A stretch of 64,000 nt of DNA from assembly GCA_963995505.1 (NCBI GenBank), contig OZ023197.1, forward strand, positions 11,034,475 through 11,098,474, in the 5' to 3' direction. The position numbers and the translations under genes were made by a program. Positions within the stretch are counted from its first letter, which is position 1. The number at the start of each line of letters is the position of its first letter. Positions 32,770 to 43,186 of the stretch are shown piece after piece. A model generated the notes under the pieces. That model was not told the origin of the DNA. It made no database searches and was given only the letters and a program-made list of their open reading frames with translations. This DNA is from Hypericum androsaemum (taxonomy: Eukaryota > Streptophyta > Magnoliopsida > Malpighiales > Hypericaceae).

Positions 32770-34256
32770 AATATAAAATTTTTTGATATTATTTCTTGAG
32801 CATAAGCATATTTTATTGAAAATTAAAACAGAAAATCTAGAGGCGCCTTTTTTATTTTTTGGTTTAATTTCTTAGATAAAATAAGAAGGATTAGTTTTCA
32901 GTAAAACAAAGAAATACCCCAACTCGTTAAACCCAAAAAATATATATAATATTTGTTAAGAAGTTCCTAAAATGAGATATTACATTTTAATCGACAAAGA
33001 ATGCTCACCTGCCCAACTAACCCTACTGATAATCCCGCAAAGTTTACCCCAAAATAATTGTATCCATGGGATGTGTTTTTTTTTTTGACAAAAAAGAAAT
33101 CTGTGTCCCAACATTCATTAAATAAGATATTTGAATGATGACAAAATTATTTATAATTTAGTTTTAACCGTGTCCCGACTAGGCTACACAATTTTATCTG
33201 TAGATATTGATGAGTCTCCCTTTTATATTTTGCAAGAGCTTTAACTGTCGATCCAATCGTTTTGGAGTTTTGATTTTGAAATTTGACTTCCTCTAAATGT
33301 GACTCACAATCTATTTGATCGAACCATCAATGGAACCGCATTTTCTTAAACCTAGCGGTTCCAATGAGAATATTCTCTTTGGTCAATTTTGAAAAGAACT
33401 TGGAGATAAATTTAGGACAGTACACAACTGAAACCATACGTCGTCGTATAACGTTGGCATGACCGACGCAATAGAGACACTTGAGCAGTATTATTCTCTC
33501 TATATTTTAAGACCCAATAATTATACTTTTTACCCAATAAAAGGACGTCACCGCATTTATTTATACCCCTCAGAAAAATAATTATGCTGTTTATGATTTT
33601 TTTGATCTAGTGTATAATATTATCTAAATAAATAATTGGGCCAAATATAATTGAGTACGTTGTGTCATCAATTTTTTATAGAAAATATTCCGAGTCATGA
33701 AATTATCTATAAACTACCCTTCAAATATAATCGACCAGTTATCATAATTCTGAATTTCTAAAGAATATTTATGAGATTTCGTAATATTTTCCTTTCTTCG
33801 AATTTTTTTATGTGTGAATTTGAAATGTGGTCATCTCTGGGTCATGGAGTTGCAGTGTTGCTTTCAGTTGACGCTCATCCATCACCTACATTCGGCCAAA
33901 ATTCGTTGCCGAATCTGAAAAGCCAAATAAATTGGTCAGTTAATTTTTCTAATTCTGGTATTGAGTTCGTATCGGATAATATTTAAGAAAAAGTTTTCAG
34001 CAATATTTTTTCCAGTTTGTAAGAGTTGGAAACTAACTGGATGAAGTTAAATAACTTCGAGCTAACCTGCAAGTACTAGAATTAACTAGTGAGTGTGTTG
34101 TTTCAGTTTAATTAAAAAGTCTCGAGTTCGAATTATCAAAAATATATTAGTCTTAAATATTTTTTTGAAAAAAATTTGCCACTTTTTAAAAAGTCTCATC
34201 TAATTTTAATCCGTACAAATCGACATTGTTGGGTATCAATTGATATTAAAAATTTT

Positions 34257-35779
34257 GGTTAAATAGTCACAGGTCCCTGATGTTTGATGAAATTAATTGA
34301 TCAAGACAACCTAGTATTGTCTAGTCTTTGCTATTTCATAAATCAATTGATTAGTCCCTGAACCCAACTTCCGGTCATTTTTCTGGCAAAGCTCTATTTA
34401 AAATGACAAAAATACCCCTAACTCCAACTTACCATTTTAATTATATATAAAAAGTCCGCAAGCGATTTATTCCCTTGTATACTTCCTTGTTATATATGTC
34501 AGCTTTATTTATTTTCTTTGTATAACCTCGTGCATCTATTTCTTTGTAGAATTGATTTTATTCCTTTATTCATATTATAATTTTTTCTTAAAACGAGAAA
34601 AATAGTGGGTAAAATGGAAAGAAAAAATAGGAAGAAACCAACCAAGAACAAGCTTTTATTGGAATGGAAAAATTGTACTTGCTCACAAAACTAGAAGACC
34701 GACGAATTTCTCAACAAATAAAATTGTACTTGACACCTAAAAATTAACTTCTTGATGACATTTATCACTATGTCTAATTCTGATCGAGGGATTGTCTTGA
34801 ATGATTGACGCCAACTGCAATCAGATTCTCAGATTCTATTGAATAATTGACACCAGATTCAACCTGAAACAACATCCATAAAAAAATAAAGTGTTAAAAT
34901 CAATGTGATCGCTAAAAATTATATTATTTTCAAAATAAAATGTGGTATATTTACCTGTTGGCTATTGATCAATGGCCCACCATATGGTACTTGTTTTGAA
35001 GCTCTTGCTCTCTTTTTGCTAACCTGTCAATAAAAAAAATTAAAATGAGAGTCCAAGGTCACTCACTATTAATGTCATAAACTATTATACATATGTGTCA
35101 TTAAATAAGAAACCTGATTCCTTGATAAAGTAGTTGTTGTCACAGTTTTTTTGCTTCTCTGTCTCACAAGTGCTCCTTGACAGTTCCTTTTATTGTACTC
35201 AACCACTCCACAAGCACCACACTTCACTGTATGGGCTCTAGTTGATAGTCCTGCCTCTCCCTCTTGCCTCTTTCTAGCCTTCCTTGGCCTGCCAGCCCTA
35301 CGTTTGAGCTGAGGAGGTTCAAATCTCTCATTCTCATTCTCTGGTTCAAGATCTTCATCTGGAAATGGGTGTACAGTCCTCTCATAGGCTTTTCTCTACA
35401 TCTTCACAGTATAGAAATCATCCACATATAATTGTTGATCATCTCCATTATACATCAAGCATGTTACAGCATGAATACAAGGTATTCCAAAGAAAATAAA
35501 TAAAGTAATAAAAATATCAGAGAAGTATAAAGCGATAATAACACTGGGAGTATATAAGGAAAAATTTGCTTGTGGAATTATTTTTTATATATAATTAAAA
35601 TGGTAAGTTGCAGTTAGGGGTATCCTTGTCATTTTAAATAGAGCATTGCCGGAAAAATGACCGGAAATTGGGTTCAGGGACTAACCACTTAATTTACAAA
35701 ATAGCAGGGACTAGACAATACTAAATTATCCTGATCAATTAATTTCTTCAAACATTAGGGACCTATAGCTATTTTACCC
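34257..35779. mobile_element. Deleted MULE with ~197-bp TIRs and transposase remnant
   Basis: TIRs 34257-34452 and 35581-35779 are strongly similar when inverted, including GAAATTAATTGATCA, TAGTATTGTCTAGTC, TTCCGGTCATTTTTC and CATTTTAATTATATATAA. The interior has a spliced 3' part of a MURA-like transposase on the minus strand, so this is a deletion derivative of an autonomous Mutator-like element. It sits exactly at the join of duplication units 2 and 3. A clear 9-bp duplication is not visible in the A/T-rich flanks. Confidence 0.85.
34774..35490 (-). pseudogene. C-terminal remnant of MULE (MURA-type) transposase
   Basis: Three exons on the minus strand: about 35490-35114, 35023-34955, 34863-34774, all with GT-AG borders and matching phase. 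The frame begins at GIPCIHAV, the end of the SWIM zinc finger, goes on with LYVDDFYTVKM, a basic GRPRKARKRQ stretch and a degenerate zinc knuckle CGACGVVEYNKRNC, and ends SRQSLDQN. There is an in-frame TAG at 35396-35398 between KM and RKAYERTVHP, where related proteins have an aromatic residue. The catalytic DDE domain is missing. Not functional. Confidence 0.83.
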
Positions 35780-38700
35780 TTTTTTTAACAAGTAAAATTT
35801 TATTTATTCAAAAATAAATGCTGAAATAATAAGTAATTAAATTTATTATTTTCACACAGTTTAGTATTCACGAGCATATTTTTTGTAATTAAATAAAAGA
35901 TAATAGCATATTTAACAAGTCACACTAATTAGATAGATATTATTTTGAGATTAGCCTCGATTAATTTCTGACTTAGTCTCACCTAACTAAAAAATTAACT
36001 AATATTTATTGAACTAATTAATTCAAGTTTGAGTAGGATAAGAGCCACCGGTCATTACGATTTTGCAAATTTTGGAGACAAAACTGTATGGCGTGAAGCG
36101 GATTATGCAGTAGTTGAAATTTAATGGCATTATTTGTTTCCGTTTTTGGTTTACATTAAAAAAGTTTGGCAGCGGTTGACAAAAATTGGTTCAAGTGAAT
36201 TGGACAATGAAAAATCTAGACCAAAATTCTTGCTAAGGACATCAAAATTAGGGTAAGAAGTTTGGGAACCTGTATTTCTTTAAATTTTTTACACTTTAAA
36301 TTATTATTTTTGGAACAGCTAACTTCATACCCTTGTGACGTTAATGATTTCATATCCTTTTATTTGTAATAACAGATATTAGCTGATGTCATATCTTGTA
36401 ACTTGATAGTTAATACCAATTTTTTTTAAATAGACTAGGAGGCGATCCCGATTTTCTCTGTTTTCCGGTCAACCAAAATTTTTAAATTATTTTTTAATAA
36501 TTATGTTTAATGTTATTGCAAAGTTTGTCATTTACAATTACGAGAACAATAATTTAATTACTTTTAATTTAACAAAATTTTAAAAATATATTTTTTTTTA
36601 AATGATCAGAAGCGCCCATGCGTGTAATGTATTTTTTTTTTTAAAAATATTACACCAATAACTACACTTTAAATCTCTGATAATTTTTATAACACTTTGT
36701 ACGATTAGGTCAAATACTATTTTACGCTTGTAATGTATGATTATATTTGTGTGTCGCAACTCTTTAAACCCAGAGTACAAGCAAGTACCACCTTTTAAGA
36801 AAAATGTAAAGTAAAGCAAGCACACCGGCTAATTACGATGCGCTGATTTAGTCTTTAATTGTTTAATTGTACAAGAAAAAACACCAGCGAAAAATGGAAG
36901 GGAAGAGCTAACATGAGCTCATATACGCATCAAGTACATGACAACTATTCATATAAAAGTGAATAAAATTGTTATTATTTAATAGAGATAGATTTGTCAC
37001 TGTATACTTTTTTTTAGTTGAAATTTATATTAGGCGATAATGTCTATTAATTTTAGAGAAAAAGTGCACGCCTCATTAAACTCAACGTTTAAAGCAAAAA
37101 AAATGTGAATTGTGAAATAGAGGACCCTGAAGCCCAACTGATTAGACCATTTGAATAATAACCTTTAAACCAAGTCCATAGCCCGATAAAAGCCCATTCA
37201 GAATAGATGCTCAACTTATCGAAAAAGTAGACTTAAGTAGTCTAGATGGTCGCCTAATGTGGATACCTCAATTGATCTACATTTCGATTGTAATCAAGAG
37301 TGAACTCATAATTGACCTTGTACTCACATTTTTTAAGTTGAGTTTTAGATTTCCTCCCTGCAAAGGGTGAAAACTAACTCACCGACTGCTAAAAAACGAG
37401 GTAGGATCCGTTTTAATCCTATCAACTAAGAGTTAGTTTTGTTGATATTTGGAAAAGTCACAGGTTACTGCTCCGTTGCAGGAAATTGGTCATAGTTAGG
37501 TGAAGACCGAAGACCCTACCCATTTCTCATTCTCGTGAAAATAATAGATTTATGAAGGGCAAATGATCTCAAATATATTCTTAATAAAATAACGTAATAT
37601 ATATTAGTCAATAGATTTATATTATAACACTTAATATCGAAACACCTATTTGATCAACTAAAGTGTTCGAGTTATTTAACACTACCATGATTTTCATCAA
37701 AATTCGAGAACACTTCCATTGTGGCCTCGGCCACCTAATGGCCCCTTACGCTAATTTTGTTTGACATATGGTATATATGGGCCCTTAAAATCACATGGAA
37801 ACTGTCAGAAGCATAATTTCATTTTTGCATATTGAATGAAATTTGCCTGTGCATACTCGTACGGTTTCAAGATCCTGAAATCCCAAGCAACAATATCTAT
37901 CTTTATAGTTTATACAGCCAACTTGTTGTTTACGATTGGACCAAAAATCCCAATCATTTACTTCTTCTCATTCCCATACTAACACTGTAACACATCAGTA
38001 AAGAATTCTCAGATTCGTACAGCTTTTACAATCAAAGTTATTTGGTATTCGGATACTTGTTTAGTTGATAAATTTAGATTGAGTGAGACATAAATTCTTT
38101 GCGATAAAAAATTCTCCTAACTAAATTTCAACAATCCATATTTTTCAGAATTCAAATTTACAATATTGTGTTAAGTTAGATTAATTTTATCGCGCGATAT
38201 ATAAGCATATAAATGTAGTTCAGGAATATTTAATATAATGATGTCATTTCTTGACCATCGCGCATATTTTATTGAAAATTTAAACAGAAAATCTAGAGGC
38301 GCCTTTTTTAATTTTTTGGTTTAATTTCTTAGATAAAATAAGAAGGATCAGTTTTCAGTAAAATATGGAGATACCCCAACTCGTTAAACCCAGAAAAATA
38401 TATTATTTTTGAGAAGTTCCTAAAACGAAATATTACCTTTTAATCGACAAGGAATGCTCACCTGCCCAACTAACCCACCTGATAATCTCGCAAAGTTTAC
38501 CCCAAATAATTGTATCCCTTGAATGTGTTTTCCGTGACAAAAAATATCTCTGTGTTCGAACATTCACTAGGTAAGATATTCAAATGAGGACAAAATTGTT
38601 TATAAATAAGTGTTTAACAGTGTTCCAACTAGGCTACGCAATTTTATCTCTAGATATTGATGAGCCTCCCTTTTATATTTTGCAACAGCCTTAACTGTCG

Positions 38701-39600
38701 ATGCAATCGTCTTTCGAGTTTTTATTTTGAAATTAATCTGACTTGCTATAAATGTCGACTCATAATCTATTTTTTTATAGATAAATTTTTACACTATGAT
38801 TATGCAAAAGTTTGAACGCTAGATCTTCTAAATATTTAGGAAGCTTTGTACTGTTGGGAACTCATAATCTATTTTATCAGACTATTGATCCAACCAAAAT
38901 TTTTAAAACAATGTTCTTTTAATATATGCTAGTGGTTTCAATGAGAATATTCTCTTTGGTCAATTTTGAAAATAAATAAAGCAGCATGGCTGTTAATAGA
39001 ACTTGGAGTAGGACAATACACAACTGAAACCCATACGCCGTCGTATAACGTTGGCATGACCAACGCAATAGAGACACTTCAGCAGTATTATTCTCTCTCT
39101 CCATATTTTAAGATCCAAATAAAAATAAAAGGACGTTACCACACTTATTTATACCCCTCAGGAAAATAATTATGCTGTTTACGATTTTATATGATCTAGT
39201 ATGATATTACTTAAATAAATTATTGGGCCAAGTATAATTGAGTACGTTGTGTCATCAATTTTTATAGAAAATATTCCGTGTCATGAAATTATCTGTAGCG
39301 AACCTTCAATTATAATCGATCAGATATCATAATTTTGAATTTCTAAAGAATATTTATGAAATTTCGTAATATTTACCTTTCTTCGGATTTTTTATATATA
39401 AATAAAATTATATATTCATCCAAATACTTCAAAAGAGTAATTACACACCTTTCTTCGAATTTTATGTGTGAAGTTGGAATATGATCCTCTCTGGTTCATG
39501 GAGTTGCGGTGTTGCTTTCAGTTGACGGATCTTATTTAAGAAAAAGTTTTCAACAAATTTTATTCTTTCAGTTTAACTAGAAGATTTCGAGTTCGAACTA
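35780..39600. repeat. Segmental duplication, unit 3 (no EXO70)
   Basis: Paralogous to the non-inserted parts of unit 2: 35780-38240 matches 24083-27840, and 38255-39600 matches 32800-34000. It holds no gene. Because it lacks four insertions present in unit 2, it serves as an empty-site reference. Confidence 0.85.
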
Positions 39601-40950
39601 TAAAAAATACAACAGTATTAAATACTTATTAAAATAGCTTTATAATTTTTTAAAAATTATACCCAACTTTACACGGTATAAATCAAAATGGTACCTTTCA
39701 AAAAATTTAAATTGGTAGTGTTTGGAATTGGATATCAATTCATTTAAAAATAACTTGGGAGTTAGCGTTGTTTGCGTCTAGGAAATTGGCAGGTCCATCT
39801 CATATTTGTGACTTCTTTTTTTTTTTTTGAAAACCCATATTTGTGACTTCAACTTGGCCTTGGATCACGCAATAATTTTTATATTTTTAAGTTTTGACGC
39901 AATTTCAGGAAGATAGTCATGCACTAATTTTGATGTGGGCAGTTTTTGTCGCGGACTTCCTATATATTTTTCCTTTTTGTCTGGACTAAAATGTTTTCTG
40001 CTAAGTGGAATCTTAGACTAAAATATTATTACTTCTATCAGATTTTGAATCCGCAACATAAAAGAATAGAAATAAAATTTCTGTGAATGTAACTAAGGTT
40101 ACTGACTGAACTTTTTCTACATATGCGCAATTTTTATCTAAATACCAAAAATATGCAAAAATAGTTTGTATTTATAATCAATATTTAAAAAATGATTTGG
40201 AGATCGATATGTTCCACTGTTCATGTCCCAATTCGATTGGCTCAATCAGTTTGACCGCCAATCGAATAATTCTTTTTTGATTTTTTTATTCAGGATATTC
40301 TATATTTTCAGATTTTTCCATTTTGACTACGTTGAACTGTTCAAAAAATTTTAATGCTTTTTCTAAGATTCTTTTTTAACAAAATGATCTTGTAAGAAAA
40401 GAGCACACCAGAAAAATAATTGATATTTAAACATTAATCACTGCTATAAATAATATTTATCTTCTAATCATTTGTGTATGGAAAACTGTTTCTAACCAAT
40501 ATGTTACATGCCACTTCTAAAGTGTTTAGTAGGGCATCTGTACTTTAGAGAGAGATAGGATCTAATAGCCCATGATTTCTTTCCTCTTTTGAAGTTCTCA
40601 ATCCACATCCTAGCTTAGCTTATTTGTTGTTATGATTAAAATGTACTAAATTGTTTCACGATGTTATGAACCCAATTTACGTATCGCTTTTAAATGTATT
40701 ATTACTCGGTTTTTTTATCTTTTAAATTTTGTTTATGTCTAAACGAATATTTTAAGTTCTTTGACTTGCACCATCTGTTATCTAGCCAATTCGATCGACA
40801 TTTAGGTTACAGAAGTGTAAAGCCATGCTCCTGATTTTTATTCAGCAATTATATCACATATTTTTACCACTTTAAACCGACTTTAATGCCCAAATATTTT
40901 GTGTTATTAATATCACACAGCATACTGTATTTATTACATGTGAGAATATA
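39600..40950. other. AT-rich intergenic DNA
   Basis: No gene, RNA or bounded repeat recognised. Contains scattered poly-T and short remnants like those elsewhere in the duplicated region. Confidence 0.5.
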
Positions 40951-41183
40951 CTACACAAAGGATTCGGATTCAGGGGGACTACATAAAAATCATCCCCATG
41001 GTATGGACTAAATATGGGCCTTTAGATTTGATCAAATTCTTTTTTTACAGATCTGATGGTCAGAATCTGTTGAGGGTATTTTCGAGTTTTTATCCAAACA
41101 TACTCATTAGGGTTCCACCATTTTCCTATATAATCCCACAAAAAAAAATCATCTTCCCCGCCGCTCTCCCCCCTCCGCCCCCC

Positions 41184-41747
41184 GCCTCCCACGTCACCTG
41201 CCCCGTGTGCCGCGCCAACCTCGCCCCACAGCCCGGAGATGACGTCAGGGGCGCATCCGCCGACGCCGCTCAGGAGCCGCTCCCTGAGTCGAGCAGCCCC
41301 GAGTTGGACCTGGAGGCTTACCGAGACGAGGCCGGGCCCGAGGAGGTGGAGGAGGAGACCTGCCCCGGCGAGGCTAAGGGGGCGATGCCTGAGCAGGCGC
41401 TGAGACGGAACCGTACACGTGGATCCTGGAGAACGCGTGGGAGGTGGTTCCCTAGGTCGCACTCCACCGGGCACTCGCTGGTTCAACCGGGGGAGAACAC
41501 CGACCGGTTCACTCTGAGGCTGCCGACCGACGTGAGGAAGCAGATTATGAGCCGGCAGCTGGAACGGACCATGAGCCTCGTGGTTCTACCCAGGGAGAGG
41601 AGCTCGAGGAGGGGATTTAGGATGGGTGAAGGGAGTAGCAGGGGGAAGAACTACCACCGGCTCGAGAAGCTGGGCGAACCGACTGCCAGGTCAGACCAGC
41701 GGGTTTTCTCAAGGAGCCCGTCGTTTTTGGCCCGAGCGTCGTCGTGA
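41184..41747 (+). pseudogene. Captured ATL-type RING-H2 E3 ligase fragment
   Basis: Begins within the end of a RING-H2 finger (SHVTCPVCRANL), followed by an acidic linker and the C-terminal region typical of the ATL6/ATL31 group (HSTGHSLVQPGENTDRFTLR, RSSRRGF). The transmembrane segment and most zinc ligands are missing. It is read in one frame with upstream transposon DNA from an ATG at 40998, giving a 249-codon chimeric frame that ends at the minisatellite. The stretch near 41390-41450 looks out of register with the family. Probably inert, though a chimeric transcript is conceivable. Confidence 0.78.
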
Positions 41748-41749
41748 GG

Positions 41750-42060
41750 AACGAAACCAATATTCGAGAGGAATGAAACTAATATTCGAGAAGAATGAAA
41801 CCAATATATTCAAATGGTATACATTTTTACCTATAATGGGATACCAATATTGGAGAAAATGAAAACCAATATCATGGTGGAACGAAACCAATATCATAGT
41901 GGAACGAAACCAATGTCATAGAAGATGGAATCAATAACATAGAAGATGGAAACCAATATCATAGTAGAATAAAACCAATATCATAGTAGAATAGAACCAA
42001 TAACATAGAAGATGGAAACCAATATCCGAGAAAATGGAAACCAATATTCCCATGCTTGTA
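41750..42060 (-). repeat. Subterminal minisatellite of Pack-MULE B
   Basis: About 14 irregular copies of a unit like GAAACCAATATCATAGTAGA, the reverse complement of the array at 12610-12950. Variant units such as ACCAATATTGGAGAAAATG appear in the same order in both elements, so the arrays share descent. Confidence 0.85.
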
Positions 42061-42179
42061 TTTCCATAAGTTGTATTATTTTGCTGATATTTTTTTAATT
42101 ATTTTATTTCTAATATTGCCCCTGTCCCTTTCAGTGGGGATTACCCATGTCCCCACTGAATTTGAACCCTAAACAAAGT

Positions 42180-43186
42180 ATTAGCAAGGGCAAAGTGACT
42201 TCTAGACTCTACCAAGTGCCAAAGAGTGGGGTGAGATTTAATATCATAGACCAGACTTTTACGCTGTACACATAAAAAATTGAAAAGGACAAAGTAGAAT
42301 ACACTTCCTATTATTTAAAAATCAAAATGTTGATAAAATGCCCCCCAAAATAAATATGTTTAGATGATATGAAAGGGTTTAACTTAATTTGATGTACTCG
42401 AGCACGTAATTAATAAAAATTAGTAAGAATTTTTGCCATTCAATTTGTCAATAAATAAATATTTTTTAGGGGTCTCACTTAACTGAATATGACATGAAAT
42501 CTTTTTTTTTACCGGGGTATCCGGTCTATTATCTGATTAATTCAGATTCGAGTCGGTTAGGACTTTTCAGATATGGTAAAATTCTTTTTATAATTATTTA
42601 ACACTATTGCATCTCCAATGACCCAAACTCGAGACTTAGTTATTGTAGAACAACTCGATCAATACTTAATCTAAATACTTATTGATGAATAAAATTTAGA
42701 TTAGTCGATATATAAACTATCAAAAAAGCAAAAGATGAGGAAGCAACATGTGGACTAGAAAAACAAAACCCAACAGAAAGTTAAAAACAAAACTGGTGGC
42801 ATAATTTTAGGAAGGGTGTCAATTTTCTCAAAGGAAAAGTGTCGGTGGTGCAAGCGACTTCTTGCAAGACACAAACACCCAATAGAGAGAGAGGTCCGAT
42901 ACTTTCGATTAATTCAGATTCGAATTTCCTTCTTCTTTCTCGCTCTCTGTCTTTTTTTGTGTTGAGCGGGTTGTTAGTTAGTTAGTCTCTCCACTTCAGT
43001 TACTTGCCTTGACTCCATCCACTACGTGACCAACAAAAAAGATAGCTTCCCTTCCCCTTTAGGAAACAAAGATAAAGTTCCAACCTTTAATCGCCTCTTG
43101 GAACTTGGAACTTGGAACCAATTACCTCCCTTCCATTCTAGAGAGAGAAGCTAGTATTGTGTAGAGAGAGAGAGGTGTGGAGGAGA
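42180..43186. other. Intergenic region and promoter of the MSR-like gene
   Basis: AT-rich up to about 42850, then a CT/GA-rich leader with GAGAGAG runs ending at the ATG. A TATA box is not clear. The region 42880-43186 probably contains the 5' UTR. Confidence 0.5.

Larger units (their letters stand above)
21622..34250. repeat. Segmental duplication, unit 2 (EXO70 pseudogene and insertions)
   Basis: Matches unit 1 from its left edge (21622 against 17361) and unit 3 (35780-39600) in its right part. Compared with unit 3 it has gained a long-TIR element (25289-26487), a Cassandra LTR (27041-27295), a large nested element (27849-32068) and a solo LTR (32084-32769). Anchors shared with unit 3 include AGAAGCGCCCATGC at 24913 and 36609, and AAAATCTAGAGGCGCC at 32832 and 38287. 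Confidence 0.85.
40961..42169. mobile_element. Pack-MULE copy B carrying an ATL RING fragment
   Basis: A 1.21-kb element in inverse orientation to copy A. Flanked by a 9-bp direct repeat TACACAAAG (40952-40960) and TAAACAAAG (42170-42178), 8 of 9 matching. Ends: GATTCGGATTCAGGGGGAC on the left and, reversed, GGTTCAAATTCAGTGGGG on the right. The left 200 bp matches the right end of copy A and the right 420 bp matches its left end, including the minisatellite. Between them is an ATL-type fragment instead of the carboxylesterase. Confidence 0.85.

Noticed and set aside
34080..34150. tRNA-like B-box (GAGTTCGAATTATC), possible SINE, with similar words at 7990 and 39590
   Set aside because: No A-box, defined ends or poly-A/T tail could be set, and the shared word is short in AT-rich DNA.
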